Of a stretch of DNA of 36,154 nucleotides, positions 18,203 through 25,584 are shown one piece after another. The notes under the pieces are model-generated. The model saw only the letters and a program-made list of their open reading frames with translations. It was not told where the DNA came from and did not search any database. A program made the position numbers and the translations under genes. Each line of letters opens with the position of its first letter. Positions within the stretch are counted from its first letter, which is position 1. This stretch comes from SCGC-AG-212-J23 sp036406675 (GTDB taxonomy: Bacteria; Pseudomonadota; Gammaproteobacteria; Burkholderiales; SG8-39): assembly GCA_036406675.1 (NCBI GenBank), contig DASXAO010000133.1:1-36154 (forward strand), read 5' to 3'.

Positions 18203-18993
18203 TCGGCGCTCGCCCCAGGGGCGGCTTGCGCCGCGGGAGCGGGTTGCGCCGCAGGCTGGACCGCCGGAACGAGCGTCGGGCCGATGCGGCCGATCAGCGG
18301 CAGCTTCAGCCCGCTCGGGCCGAGGCCGATGTTGAGGCCCAGGATGTTGAGCTCGAGGCCTTCGACCCCGCTCGCGGCGATGCCAAGAAGACCTCCGAGG
18401 GAAAGCTGGAAGCCGCGGCCGCTCGGCGCCGGACCGAACACCGAGCGCCCGAGGTAGTCCTTGCCGATGGCCGTCGCCGGAAGGTCTACGCCAAGCTCGG
18501 GCACGGCGCGCGCGATCCATGCCGTGAAGGTGTTCGAGTTGGGTCCCGGCCAGACGGTGTATTCGTTCGCGTAGGGATACTCGCGCGCCGCCTTGTCGAT
18601 GCGCTTGATGAGCTCGTCCACCCCTTCGCCGCGCTTCTCGGCGTAGAGCTCGGGCTGCGAGCCGAACCAGCGCCCGTCGGGCTCGCGGGTGCGCACGACC
18701 ACCACGGACTCCGCCCAGCGCAGACGCCAGCCGATGACCTCGTAGACGGTCCAGCTTTTCGCGTTGGTGGGCTTGACGGCGAACCAGGTGTGCACGCCGA
18801 AGATTCCCTTGGCGCCTACGGCGCGCGCGCCGTAGACCTGGACCACGGCCTCCCTGACGAGCGCCGGGTCGGGGGCGAGGCCCACCGGCTCCCGGCTCGC
18901 ATTTCTCCAGTCCTGCGCGATCACCGTGGCTCCGGCCGCCGCGAACAGCAACGCCATGAGCGAATAGAAGGCGTAGCGGAAGCCGCGGCGCAT
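18199..18993 (-). CDS. DUF3750 family protein, membrane-anchored
   Basis: 264 residues from ATG 18993. An N-terminal helix (RYAFYSLMALLFAAAGATVI) is a signal anchor, so the rest should face the periplasm. The body shows the DUF3750 pattern: VVQVYGARAVGAKGIFGVHTW, VYEVIGWRL, DGRWFGSQPELYAEKRG, YPYANEYTVWPGPNSNTF, and LDLPATAIGKDY-like VDLPATAIGKDYLG. The C-terminal ~30 residues are an Ala/Pro/Gln-rich tail of low complexity. A GTG at 19089 would extend the protein by 32 residues but overlap the upstream panE by 59 bases, so ATG 18993 is preferred. The family's function is unknown. The stop shares CTAG with the convergent ThDP enzyme. Confidence 0.85.
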   Translation of the reverse strand: MRRGFRYAFYSLMALLFAAAGATVIAQDWRNASREPVGLAPDPALVREAVVQVYGARAVGAKGIFGVHTWFAVKPTNAKSWTVYEVIGWRLRWAESVVVVRTREPDGRWFGSQPELYAEKRGEGVDELIKRIDKAAREYPYANEYTVWPGPNSNTFTAWIARAVPELGVDLPATAIGKDYLGRSVFGPAPSGRGFQLSLGGLLGIAASGVEGLELNILGLNIGLGPSGLKLPLIGRIGPTLVPAVQPAAQPAPAAQAAPGASAD

Positions 18994-19030
18994 CGTTCGT
19001 TTGAAATTGGCTCTCAAGCGTCCCACCGGA

Positions 19031-19849
19031 TCAACGCAGGCTTCGTATCCTACGTTGACCAGGCCGTTTTGGCGCTGCCTCCATGACACGAATTAACCGG
19101 TGAAGCGCCGCATGGGTTGGAACCGCGAGCCGGTGCCTGCGCGCCATGCGCAACAGCGCTCCGGTCAGGTGATCGTTCTCGGTGCGCCGGCCAGCGAGCA
19201 CGTCCTGCAGCATGCTGGAGCGGTTGCGCGCCGTGGTCCGCGCCACGTCCATCACCCGGGCGATCGCCTGCCCGGCCGTGATGGCGAGGCCTTCGGCCCT
19301 CAGCACCGGCGCCGCTTCCGACGCCAGCGCTTCGGCCAGGATCGCGTACGGCGGCTCGCGCAGCGCGCCGTTCCGCACACGAAAAAGGGCGGTGACCGGA
19401 TTGAGGCAGACATTGGCCAGCAGCTTGCGCAGGCGCGCCTGATGGACGTCGCGCGCCACGCGCGCCTCCATCCCGGCTTTCCGCAGGTACTTTCCCAGGA
19501 GATCAAACCCTGGCGGCAGCAGGGTCGATCCGGTGGTCACGGGGACGATGCGCTTGCCCTGCCGCCAGGCGGCCGCGGTCGTCACGCCCTGCGGCACGGA
19601 TTCGATGAGCCCGTTCTGCAGCGACACGATCCCGCGAGGATTCATGCGCCGCGCGGTGCGCACTGCGCCCGCCGTGTCGTAGGCCTTGACGAGCACGATG
19701 ACCCAATCGGCCTCGGGCAGGGCCTCGAACGCGCGGCCGATGACCGCGACCGGGACGACCTTCGAGAGCCGCGCGGCGAAGAGCGAGCCCAGCGCCCCCG
19801 GGCCGATGACGGCGACGGGAAAGCGCCTGCGGCGCTCCCGGGAGCTCAC
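19031..19849 (-). CDS. panE: 2-dehydropantoate 2-reductase, compact form
   Basis: Reduces ketopantoate to pantoate with NADPH, the step after PanB, in pantothenate/CoA synthesis. 272 residues from GTG 19849, which overlaps the panB stop as TAGTG. Rossmann motif GPGALGS, LVKAYDT, LQNG, K142 (LRKLLANV), N146 and N150, S212 (RSSMLQD) and E224 (RRTEND) correspond to E. coli PanE catalytic and substrate residues. Compared with E. coli PanE, the stretch between the glycine loop and VKAYD is about 20 residues shorter, and the segment after the LQNG motif is also shorter, so the NADP-binding half is compact. Placement next to panB makes this the likely true PanE. Confidence 0.9.
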   Translation of the reverse strand: MSSRERRRRFPVAVIGPGALGSLFAARLSKVVPVAVIGRAFEALPEADWVIVLVKAYDTAGAVRTARRMNPRGIVSLQNGLIESVPQGVTTAAAWRQGKRIVPVTTGSTLLPPGFDLLGKYLRKAGMEARVARDVHQARLRKLLANVCLNPVTALFRVRNGALREPPYAILAEALASEAAPVLRAEGLAITAGQAIARVMDVARTTARNRSSMLQDVLAGRRTENDHLTGALLRMARRHRLAVPTHAALHRLIRVMEAAPKRPGQRRIRSLR

Positions 19850-20676
19850 TACGTCCCGTAAAGGCGCTTCAGCACCTCGTCCTTCATGCCGAAGCTCTTG
19901 CCCTCGCCCGGGAAGCTGCCTTCGCGCACTTCCGCGGCATAGCGGGCGACCGCGTCCTTGATCGCCGCGCCCGCCTCGGTGTAGCGCTTGACGAATGTCG
20001 GCGTGAACCCCGAGAACATGCCGACCACGTCGTGGAACACCAACACCTGTCCGTCGCAATCCGCGCCGGCGCCGATCCCGATCGTGGGGATGCCGATGCG
20101 CCCGGTGACGAGCTTCGCGAGCGGGGCCGGGACGAGCTCGAGCACCACGCTCCAGCAGCCTGCCCGCTCGAGCGCCACCGCCCCGTCCATGATGCGCTTG
20201 GCGGCAGCCTCGTCCTTGCCCTGCAGCTTGTAGCCGCCGAGAGCGGAGGCGGTCTGCGGCGTGAGGCCGACGTGGCCCATCACCGGCACTCCGGCGCGCA
20301 CCAGGGCCTCCACGATGGGCACCACTTCTTCGCCGCCTTCGAGCTTCACCGAATCGGCGAGCGCCTCCTTCATGAGCCGCGCCGCGCTGTCGAGCGCCTG
20401 CGCCGGCGTGCTGTAGGAGAGGAACGGCAGGTCCGCGATGACGAACGCCTCGGGCGCGCCGCGACGCACGGCACGCGTGTGGTGCACCATGTCGGCCACC
20501 GTGACCGGAAGCGTAGAGTCGTAGCCGAGCACCACCATGCCAAGGGAGTCGCCGACAAGGATGAGGTCGACGCCAGCCTCGGCCACGAGCTGTGCGGTAG
20601 GAAAGTCGTAGGCGGTCAGCATGGCGAGGCGACCGCCCTTGTTGCGCTTCAGGTCGAGCACCGTAGGCTTCTTCAT
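19849..20676 (-). CDS. panB: 3-methyl-2-oxobutanoate hydroxymethyltransferase
   Basis: 275 residues from ATG 20676; a GTG at 20682 overlapping the ttcA stop (GTGA) would add two residues and is an equal candidate given the coupling style here. Transfers hydroxymethyl from methylene-THF to 2-oxoisovalerate to give ketopantoate. Motifs: LAMLTAYDFPTAQ, GVDLILVGDSLGMVVLGYDS with the Mg-binding Asp, MVHHTRAVRRG, VPVMGHVGLTPQ, VLELVPAPLA with the catalytic Glu, and IGIGAGADCDGQVLVFHDVVG (last part). Full length. Forms an operon ttcA-panB-panE, and perhaps the DUF3750 gene. Confidence 0.97.
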   Translation of the reverse strand: MKKPTVLDLKRNKGGRLAMLTAYDFPTAQLVAEAGVDLILVGDSLGMVVLGYDSTLPVTVADMVHHTRAVRRGAPEAFVIADLPFLSYSTPAQALDSAARLMKEALADSVKLEGGEEVVPIVEALVRAGVPVMGHVGLTPQTASALGGYKLQGKDEAAAKRIMDGAVALERAGCWSVVLELVPAPLAKLVTGRIGIPTIGIGAGADCDGQVLVFHDVVGMFSGFTPTFVKRYTEAGAAIKDAVARYAAEVREGSFPGEGKSFGMKDEVLKRLYGT

Positions 20677-20678
20677 AT

Positions 20679-21506
20679 TCACCCGAGAGAGGCGAAATCA
20701 AACAATTTGCGGTCGAGAAGGTGCGACGGCCGCACTTCGGTCATCGCGCGCATGATCGACTCGATTCGGCCGGGATGGTTCCTTTCCCAGTCGCGCAGCA
20801 TCTCGCCGATGCGCTTGCGCTCCAGGTTTTCCTGCGAGCCGCACAGCGTGCACGGAATGATCGGAAAGCGCCGTGCCTGCGCGTACGCCGCGAGATCCGC
20901 CTCCGCGACGTAGACGAGCGGCCGGATCACCACGTGCTTGCCGTCGTCGGAGGCGAGCTTCGCCGGCATCGCCTTTAGCTGCCCGCCGTGGAAAAGATTG
21001 AGGAAGAACGTCGCGAGCACGTCGTCGCGGTGGTGCCCGAGCGCGATCTTGGTCGCTCCGATCTCGCCCGCGACCCGGTAGAGCGCGCCGCGCCTGAGCC
21101 GCGAGCAGAGCGAGCACATGGTCTTGCCCTCGGGGATGACGCGCTTCACCACCGAGTACGTGTCCTGTTCGACGATGCGGAAGGGCACGCCGCGCCCGGC
21201 CAGATACTCCGGCAGCACGTGCGCCGGGAAACCCGGCTGCTTCTGGTCGAGGTTCACCGCCACGAGCTCGAAGCGCACCGGCGCCTTTTCCTGCAGCGAA
21301 AGCAGCGCGTCGAGCAGGCCGTGCGAGTCCTTGCCGCCGGACAGGCACACCATCACCCGGTCGCCCTCGGCGATCATCGCGAAGTCGCTGATCGCCTCGC
21401 CGACCTGTCGGCGGATGCGCTTGGCGAGCTTCGCCTCTTCGTAGGCGTCCTTGCGCGGATCGCGTACCGGGATGAGCTGGCGCTTCAGAATGGGTCTGAT
21501 GTTCAC
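20679..21506 (-). CDS. ttcA: tRNA 2-thiocytidine(32) synthetase TtcA
   Basis: 275 residues from GTG 21506. Installs 2-thiocytidine at tRNA position 32 using ATP and an Fe-S cluster. The PP-loop S56-GGKDS-61 binds ATP. Cysteines C131 and C134 (MCSLCSRLRRG) and C219/C222 (CTLCG) match those holding the [4Fe-4S] cluster in E. coli TtcA. GHHRDDVLATFFLNLFHGG is also characteristic. The stop overlaps the possible GTG start of panB. Just upstream lies the ORF6N relic on the opposite strand. Confidence 0.96.
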   Translation of the reverse strand: MNIRPILKRQLIPVRDPRKDAYEEAKLAKRIRRQVGEAISDFAMIAEGDRVMVCLSGGKDSHGLLDALLSLQEKAPVRFELVAVNLDQKQPGFPAHVLPEYLAGRGVPFRIVEQDTYSVVKRVIPEGKTMCSLCSRLRRGALYRVAGEIGATKIALGHHRDDVLATFFLNLFHGGQLKAMPAKLASDDGKHVVIRPLVYVAEADLAAYAQARRFPIIPCTLCGSQENLERKRIGEMLRDWERNHPGRIESIMRAMTEVRPSHLLDRKLFDFASLG

Positions 21507-21555
21507 GAGATTGAGTTTAGCTTGTCATCCCTGCAGAACCGATTGCGTTCAGAAG

Positions 21556-21960
21556 GTGTGTCCCATTCAGTTGACGGATCAAGAGCTTGGCCGTTTGAGG
21601 TCGCAATCTGCGACCTCAAAACCTGTCGTCAGCCGAGGCGGTCGACGGTACCTGCCTCATGCCTTTACCGAGCATGGCTCCTTGATGGCTGCAAGCGTAC
21701 TGAGTTCGACGCGGGCAGTTGAGGTATCGATCTACATCGTGCGGGCCTTTGTCAGCCTTCGCCGAACGTTGGCCGCCCACAAAGACCTCGCCGTAAAGCT
21801 CGAGACACTGGAGAGAAAAACCGAAGCGCTCGCGGTAAACCATGATGCTTTGTCGAACGAGGCTCGGGCCCAGTTCAAAGAGATCTTCGAAGCACTGCGA
21901 AGATTGATGTCTCCTTCGGTGTCAAGCCGCAAACCAATCGGCTTCGTGACGCCGAAGTAG
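21556..21960 (+). pseudogene. 5'-truncated ORF6N-domain protein relic
   Basis: The frame here carries the C-terminal half of an ORF6N-domain protein, a DNA-binding family of phages and mobile elements. QLTDQELGRLRSQSATSK, GGRRYLPHAFTEHGSLMAAS, and RAVEVSIYIVRAFVSLRRTL match in order, followed by a coiled-coil (LAVKLETLERKTEALAVNHDA) and the usual tail FEALRRLMSP, KPIGF. The domain's first ~55 residues are missing; similarity begins abruptly near 21565. The sequence is less GC-rich than its neighbours, which supports an imported origin. GTG 21556 could still start a 134-residue protein, but loss of half the domain makes it a remnant. Confidence 0.7.
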
Positions 21961-21965
21961 GCCGA

Positions 21966-22283
21966 TTATGGCGAAACGAGCTTCAGTCCTGCGATGCCGG
22001 CGACAATCAAGAGGATCGCGGCGATTCGCAGCGCGTCCCTCGGCTCATTAAAAAGGACGATGCCGAGAATCGCCACGCCCACTGCGCCGATGCCGGTCCA
22101 GACGGCGTAGCCGGTGCCGATCGGGATGGTACGCACCGCAAGGGCCAGGAAGTAGACGCTCGCGACCATGGCCGCGCCGGTGATCACCGACGGCCACAGG
22201 CGCGAAAAGCCGTCGGTGTACTTGAGCCCGATCGCCCAGACCACTTCGAGAAGGCCCGCGAGGGTGAGCCAGATCCACGCCAT
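21966..22283 (-). CDS. sugE: small multidrug resistance family transporter (SugE/Gdx type)
   Basis: 105 residues, four transmembrane helices, works as a dual-topology dimer in the inner membrane. The opening WIWLTLAGLLEVVWAIGLKY has the essential E13 in helix 1 and the LKYTDGFSRLWPS segment typical of SugE/Gdx, which exports guanidinium, rather than EmrE. TIPIGTGYAVWTGIGAVG is the helix-3 signature. ATG 22283 follows GAAAGG. No guanidine riboswitch is visible: the pteridine reductase ends only 12 bases upstream, so the two may share a transcript. Confidence 0.92.
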   Translation of the reverse strand: MAWIWLTLAGLLEVVWAIGLKYTDGFSRLWPSVITGAAMVASVYFLALAVRTIPIGTGYAVWTGIGAVGVAILGIVLFNEPRDALRIAAILLIVAGIAGLKLVSP

Positions 22284-22294
22284 GCGCCTTTCCC

Positions 22295-23041
22295 TCAGAT
22301 GTAGACCGAGCGCCCGCCGTCGACGGCGAGGATCTGCCCGGTGATGTAAGGGGCGCAGGCGAGGAAATGCACTGCCTGCGCGATGTCCTGCGGCGAGCCC
22401 ATGCGCGCGAGCGGCGTGGTGGCGAGGATGCGGCTGCGCTCGGCGGGGTCGAACTGGCCGTCCTCGGGCCAGGCGATAGCGCCCGGCGCCACGCCGTTCA
22501 CGCGCACCCGTGGCGCCAGCTCGATCGCCAGCGACCTCGTGAGCGCGGCCAGCCCGGCTTTGGCGATGCTGTAGAGGGGGTAGCCCTTGAGCGGGCGCTC
22601 GGCATGGATGTCGACGATGTTGACGATCGCACCTTCGCGCTTGGCGAGCTCCAGGGCCGCTTCCTGGCAGATGAAGAGCGGTGCGCGCAGGTTGGAGCCG
22701 ACCAGCTCCTCCCAGTGCGTGGACTCGATCGCGCCGAGATCGACCGGAAAGAAGCTCGAGGCGTTGTTCACCACCAGATCGAGCCGGCCGAAGCTCTGCA
22801 GCGCGGCCGAGACGAGCGCGCGCGGCGCGATCGGCGCAAGCAGCTCCGCCTTCACCCGCGCTGCGCTCTTCGCGCGCGCCGCGTTGAGCTCGGCTTCGAG
22901 CTTTGCCGCCTCGCCTTCCGAATCGCGGTAGTGGAGCAAGACGCTCGCACCCGCGGCGTGCAGCCGGCGCGCGATCGCCGCGCCGACACGCCGCGCGCCG
23001 CCGGTGACGAGGGCGACCCTGCCGGAGAGCGACTCATTCAT
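22295..23041 (-). CDS. short-chain dehydrogenase, pteridine reductase type
   Basis: 248 residues from ATG 23041. NADP-binding TGGARRVGAAIARRL has the TGxxxRxG variant of pteridine reductase/FolM rather than TGxxxGxG. NNASSFFP, the catalytic Tyr-Lys pair in YSIAKAG, and RVNGVAPGAIAWPE follow. Known members reduce dihydrofolate, dihydrobiopterin or dihydromonapterin with NADPH. It is divergent from the MidA-like methyltransferase with only 32 bases between starts; on the minus strand a TAGAAT (23058-23053) sits just ahead of the start. Confidence 0.88.
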   Translation of the reverse strand: MNESLSGRVALVTGGARRVGAAIARRLHAAGASVLLHYRDSEGEAAKLEAELNAARAKSAARVKAELLAPIAPRALVSAALQSFGRLDLVVNNASSFFPVDLGAIESTHWEELVGSNLRAPLFICQEAALELAKREGAIVNIVDIHAERPLKGYPLYSIAKAGLAALTRSLAIELAPRVRVNGVAPGAIAWPEDGQFDPAERSRILATTPLARMGSPQDIAQAVHFLACAPYITGQILAVDGGRSVYI

Positions 23042-23073
23042 GAGTGCCTTGAATTCTAGGGTAAATTCGCCGC

Positions 23074-24120
23074 GTGCTCCCCCGCCTGCGAGAAGCGCTC
23101 GCCGCCAGCCAGGGCTGGATATCGTTCGCGCGTTACATGGAGCTCGCGCTCTACGAGCCAGGCGTGGGCTACTACGCGGGCGGAGCGCAGAAGTTCGGCC
23201 GCGGCGGCGACTTCGTGACCGCACCGGAGCTTGGCTCGCTCTTCGGCCGCACGCTCGCCCGCCAGCTCGAAGAGCTCCGTTACCCGGTCCTCGAATTCGG
23301 CGCGGGCAGCGGCGCCCTCGCCGCCACGCTCCTCTCTCAACACGCATTCGACTATCGCATCGTCGAGATCAGCCCCCAGCTTCAGGCGCGCCAGCAAGCC
23401 CGCCTCGGTACCCGGGCGCAGTGGCTCCCTGCGCTACCGGAGCGCATCCGCGGCGTCGTGATCGCCAACGAGGTCATCGATGCCATGCCGGTGCATGCGG
23501 TCGCCTGGCGCGAGGAGGGAATCATGGAGCGCGGCGTTGCTTATTCAGATGAAAAGCTCATGTGGAAGGAAAAACCTGCGACCGGCGAGTTGCTCGCGGA
23601 GGCGGCAAAAATTCAAGTGCCGGCCCCTTATGAAAGCGAGATCGGCCTCGTTGCCCGGGCGTGGATGCGCGAGATCGCCGCGCGCCTGGAAGAGGGCGTC
23701 GTCTTCATATTCGACTACGGCTTTCCCCGCCGCGAGTACTACCACCCGCAGCGCGCGACCGGCACGCTCATGTGCCACCACCGCCATCGCGCGCACGGCG
23801 ACGTCTTCGCGCACCCGGGCGAGGAGGACATCACCGCGCATGTCGATTTCACCGCGCTCGCCGCGGCCGCGGCGGACGCCGGCCTCGAAGTGCTGGGCTA
23901 TGCCACGCAGGCGCAATTCCTCGTGAACTGCGGCATCACCGAGGTGCTCGGCGAGGCGAACGTCGAGAACGCGCTGCACTACGCGCCGCTCGCCGCCGAG
24001 GCGCAGAAGCTTCTTTCGCCCGCCGAGATGGGCGAGCTCTTCAAGGTGCTCGCCGTGGGCCGCGGCGTGAAACTGCCGCTGCGTGGATTCTCGCGCGGTG
24101 ACCGTTCGCATGGGCTTTAG
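23074..24120 (+). CDS. class I SAM-dependent methyltransferase of the MidA/NDUFAF7 (COG1565) family
   Basis: 348 residues from GTG 23074. The N-terminal ISFARYMELALYEPGVGYYA and KFGRGGDFVTAPELGSLFGR are the hallmark of the family. The SAM-binding loop is VLEFGAGSGALAATLL; VVIANEVIDAMPVHAV and IFDYGFPRREYYHP follow. In mitochondria NDUFAF7 methylates an Arg of a complex I subunit; the bacterial target is not established. Often found beside pteridine reductase in betaproteobacteria, as here. A two-haem protein gene follows after 13 bases. Confidence 0.92.
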   Translation: MLPRLREALAASQGWISFARYMELALYEPGVGYYAGGAQKFGRGGDFVTAPELGSLFGRTLARQLEELRYPVLEFGAGSGALAATLLSQHAFDYRIVEISPQLQARQQARLGTRAQWLPALPERIRGVVIANEVIDAMPVHAVAWREEGIMERGVAYSDEKLMWKEKPATGELLAEAAKIQVPAPYESEIGLVARAWMREIAARLEEGVVFIFDYGFPRREYYHPQRATGTLMCHHRHRAHGDVFAHPGEEDITAHVDFTALAAAAADAGLEVLGYATQAQFLVNCGITEVLGEANVENALHYAPLAAEAQKLLSPAEMGELFKVLAVGRGVKLPLRGFSRGDRSHGL

Positions 24121-24133
24121 ATAAACTTTCCGA

Positions 24134-24775
24134 ATGCGCTGGTTTCTTCTATCCGCGCTTTTCTTCCACGGCATGGTCCTCGCCGACGAAGCCGACGAGG
24201 CGAAGAAGCGCTGGGAGTCGAGCCCCCACGGGCCGATGCTCGAGCGCATCCTGCCGCCGACCTACGGCGCGGCCGAGCTGCCCGAGGCGGGCTCGCAGGG
24301 CGCACGCCTGACGCTGCGCTACTGCGTCCAGTGCCACAACCTTGCCAACCCGGCGATGCACCACGCCGCGAAGTGGCCGGCGATCGTCGACCGCATGGTG
24401 GTGCGCATGGAGGGGCGCGGCAACATGGGCACGCTGATGTCCGAGATGATGGCGGGGGTGAAGGCGCCGCGCGAGGACGAGACGCGCGCGATCGTCGCCT
24501 ATCTCCAGAAATACTCGCAGACGCCCCTCGACGTGCGCGCCTACCCCGAAGTCAACCAGCCTTCCGGCGAGGCCTTCCGGCTGGCGTGCAGCCAGTGCCA
24601 CGTGCTGCCGGATCCCAAGCGCCACACTGCCTACGAATGGCCCACGGTGGTCGCGCGCATGCAGGAAAACATGGAGTGGATGAACCGCGTGGTGGGCTCG
24701 CAACCGGTTCCGGGCGAGCCGCAGCTGCGGATCGAGGAGATCAACGCCTTCCTTCGCAAGTACGCCCGGCACTGA
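24134..24775 (+). CDS. periplasmic two-haem c-type cytochrome-like protein
   Basis: 213 residues with a short signal peptide (MRWFLLSALFFHGMVLA, cleavage probably near residue 17) and two CxxCH haem sites, CVQCH at 64-68 and CSQCH at 152-156. The halves look like a duplication: each CxxCH is followed after 10-15 residues by a WP motif (AKWPAIVDRM and YEWPTVVARM) and Met-rich helices that could supply the distal ligand. I do not recognise a named family. An electron-transfer role in the periplasm is inferred. It follows the MidA-like gene closely and may share its transcript. Confidence 0.85.
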   Translation: MRWFLLSALFFHGMVLADEADEAKKRWESSPHGPMLERILPPTYGAAELPEAGSQGARLTLRYCVQCHNLANPAMHHAAKWPAIVDRMVVRMEGRGNMGTLMSEMMAGVKAPREDETRAIVAYLQKYSQTPLDVRAYPEVNQPSGEAFRLACSQCHVLPDPKRHTAYEWPTVVARMQENMEWMNRVVGSQPVPGEPQLRIEEINAFLRKYARH

Positions 24776-24788
24776 CGCCGGGCGCGGC

Positions 24789-25409
24789 TCAGACCTGCGG
24801 GACCGCCATGCCCTTCGCCACCGCGGGGCGCGCGCCGATCGCGTCGTACCAGCGCTTGACGCTCGGGAACTGGGCGAGGTCGACCCGGTGCCATTCGTGG
24901 CGCGCCACCCAGGGGTACGTGGCGATGTCGGCGATGGTGTATTCCCTGCCTGACAGGTGCTCGTTCGCCTGGAGGCGTCGGTCCATCACGCCGTAGAGCC
25001 GCTTCGCCTCGTTGCCGTAGCGCTCGCTGCCGTACGGAACCTCGTCCTTCTTCGCGCGCATGAAGTGGTGCGCCTGGCCGAACATCGGCCCCACGCTGCC
25101 CATCTGGAACATGAGCCACTGCAGGATCTCGTACCTGTTTTTCTGAGGAAAGAATCGCCCCGTCTTGTCCGCCAGGTAAATGAGGATCGCGCCCGACTCC
25201 ATCATCGAAATGGGCTTGCCCTCCGGCCCGTCGGGGTCCACGATCGACGGGATCTTGCCGTTCGGGTTGATCTTCAGGTATTCGGGGGTGAACTGCTCGC
25301 GGTTGGTGCCGATGTTGATCATGTGGACGTTGTACGGCAGGGCGCACTCCTCGAGCATGATGGACACCTTGCGGCCGTTGGGCGTGCTCCACGTATAGAG
25401 TTCGATCAT
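24789..25409 (-). CDS. glutathione S-transferase family protein (YfcG/YghU-like)
   Basis: 206 residues. The N-terminal thioredoxin fold reads IELYTWSTPNGRKVSIMLEE, with the TPNGRK loop of the Nu-class YfcG/YghU disulfide reductases. NPNGKIPSIVD and ESGAILIYLADKTG (the SNAIL-like glutathione site) follow, then an all-helical C-terminal domain with DIATYPWVARHEW. It likely reduces disulfides or peroxides with glutathione in the cytoplasm. Its ATG (25409-25407) overlaps the ATG of the small plus-strand DUF2905 gene in a shared CATG, so its promoter must lie within that gene. Confidence 0.92.
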   Translation of the reverse strand: MIELYTWSTPNGRKVSIMLEECALPYNVHMINIGTNREQFTPEYLKINPNGKIPSIVDPDGPEGKPISMMESGAILIYLADKTGRFFPQKNRYEILQWLMFQMGSVGPMFGQAHHFMRAKKDEVPYGSERYGNEAKRLYGVMDRRLQANEHLSGREYTIADIATYPWVARHEWHRVDLAQFPSVKRWYDAIGARPAVAKGMAVPQV

Positions 25410-25584
25410 GTTGAAATGGCTTTTGACGGTTTTGATTGGGCTCGTGATTCTATCGGTAGTCGGTCAGCGGATGAGGCTGCCGGGCGATTTCCGCATTCCG
25501 GTGCGCGGGCGCGTCTACTACGTGCCGCTCGCGAGTACGGTCGTACTTACCCTCATCGTCTGGGCGCTGACCCGGCTGCTCTAG
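25408..25584 (+). CDS. DUF2905 family small membrane protein
   Basis: 58 residues. MLKWLLTVLIGLVILSVVG is an N-terminal transmembrane helix; RLPGDFRI-type MRLPGDFRIPVRGRVYYVP is the conserved DUF2905 loop; and LASTVVLTLIVWALTRLL is a second helix. Both length and pattern match this small family of unknown function. The start codon overlaps that of the divergent GST gene (CATG 25407-25410), and the TAG stop shares CTAG 25581-25584 with the convergent C13 peptidase. The gene fills exactly the space between its two neighbours. Confidence 0.85.
   Translation: MLKWLLTVLIGLVILSVVGQRMRLPGDFRIPVRGRVYYVPLASTVVLTLIVWALTRLL

Noticed and set aside
22284..22294. Guanidine riboswitch before the SugE-type gene
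   Set aside because: Only 11 bases separate the genes, so there is no room for one.
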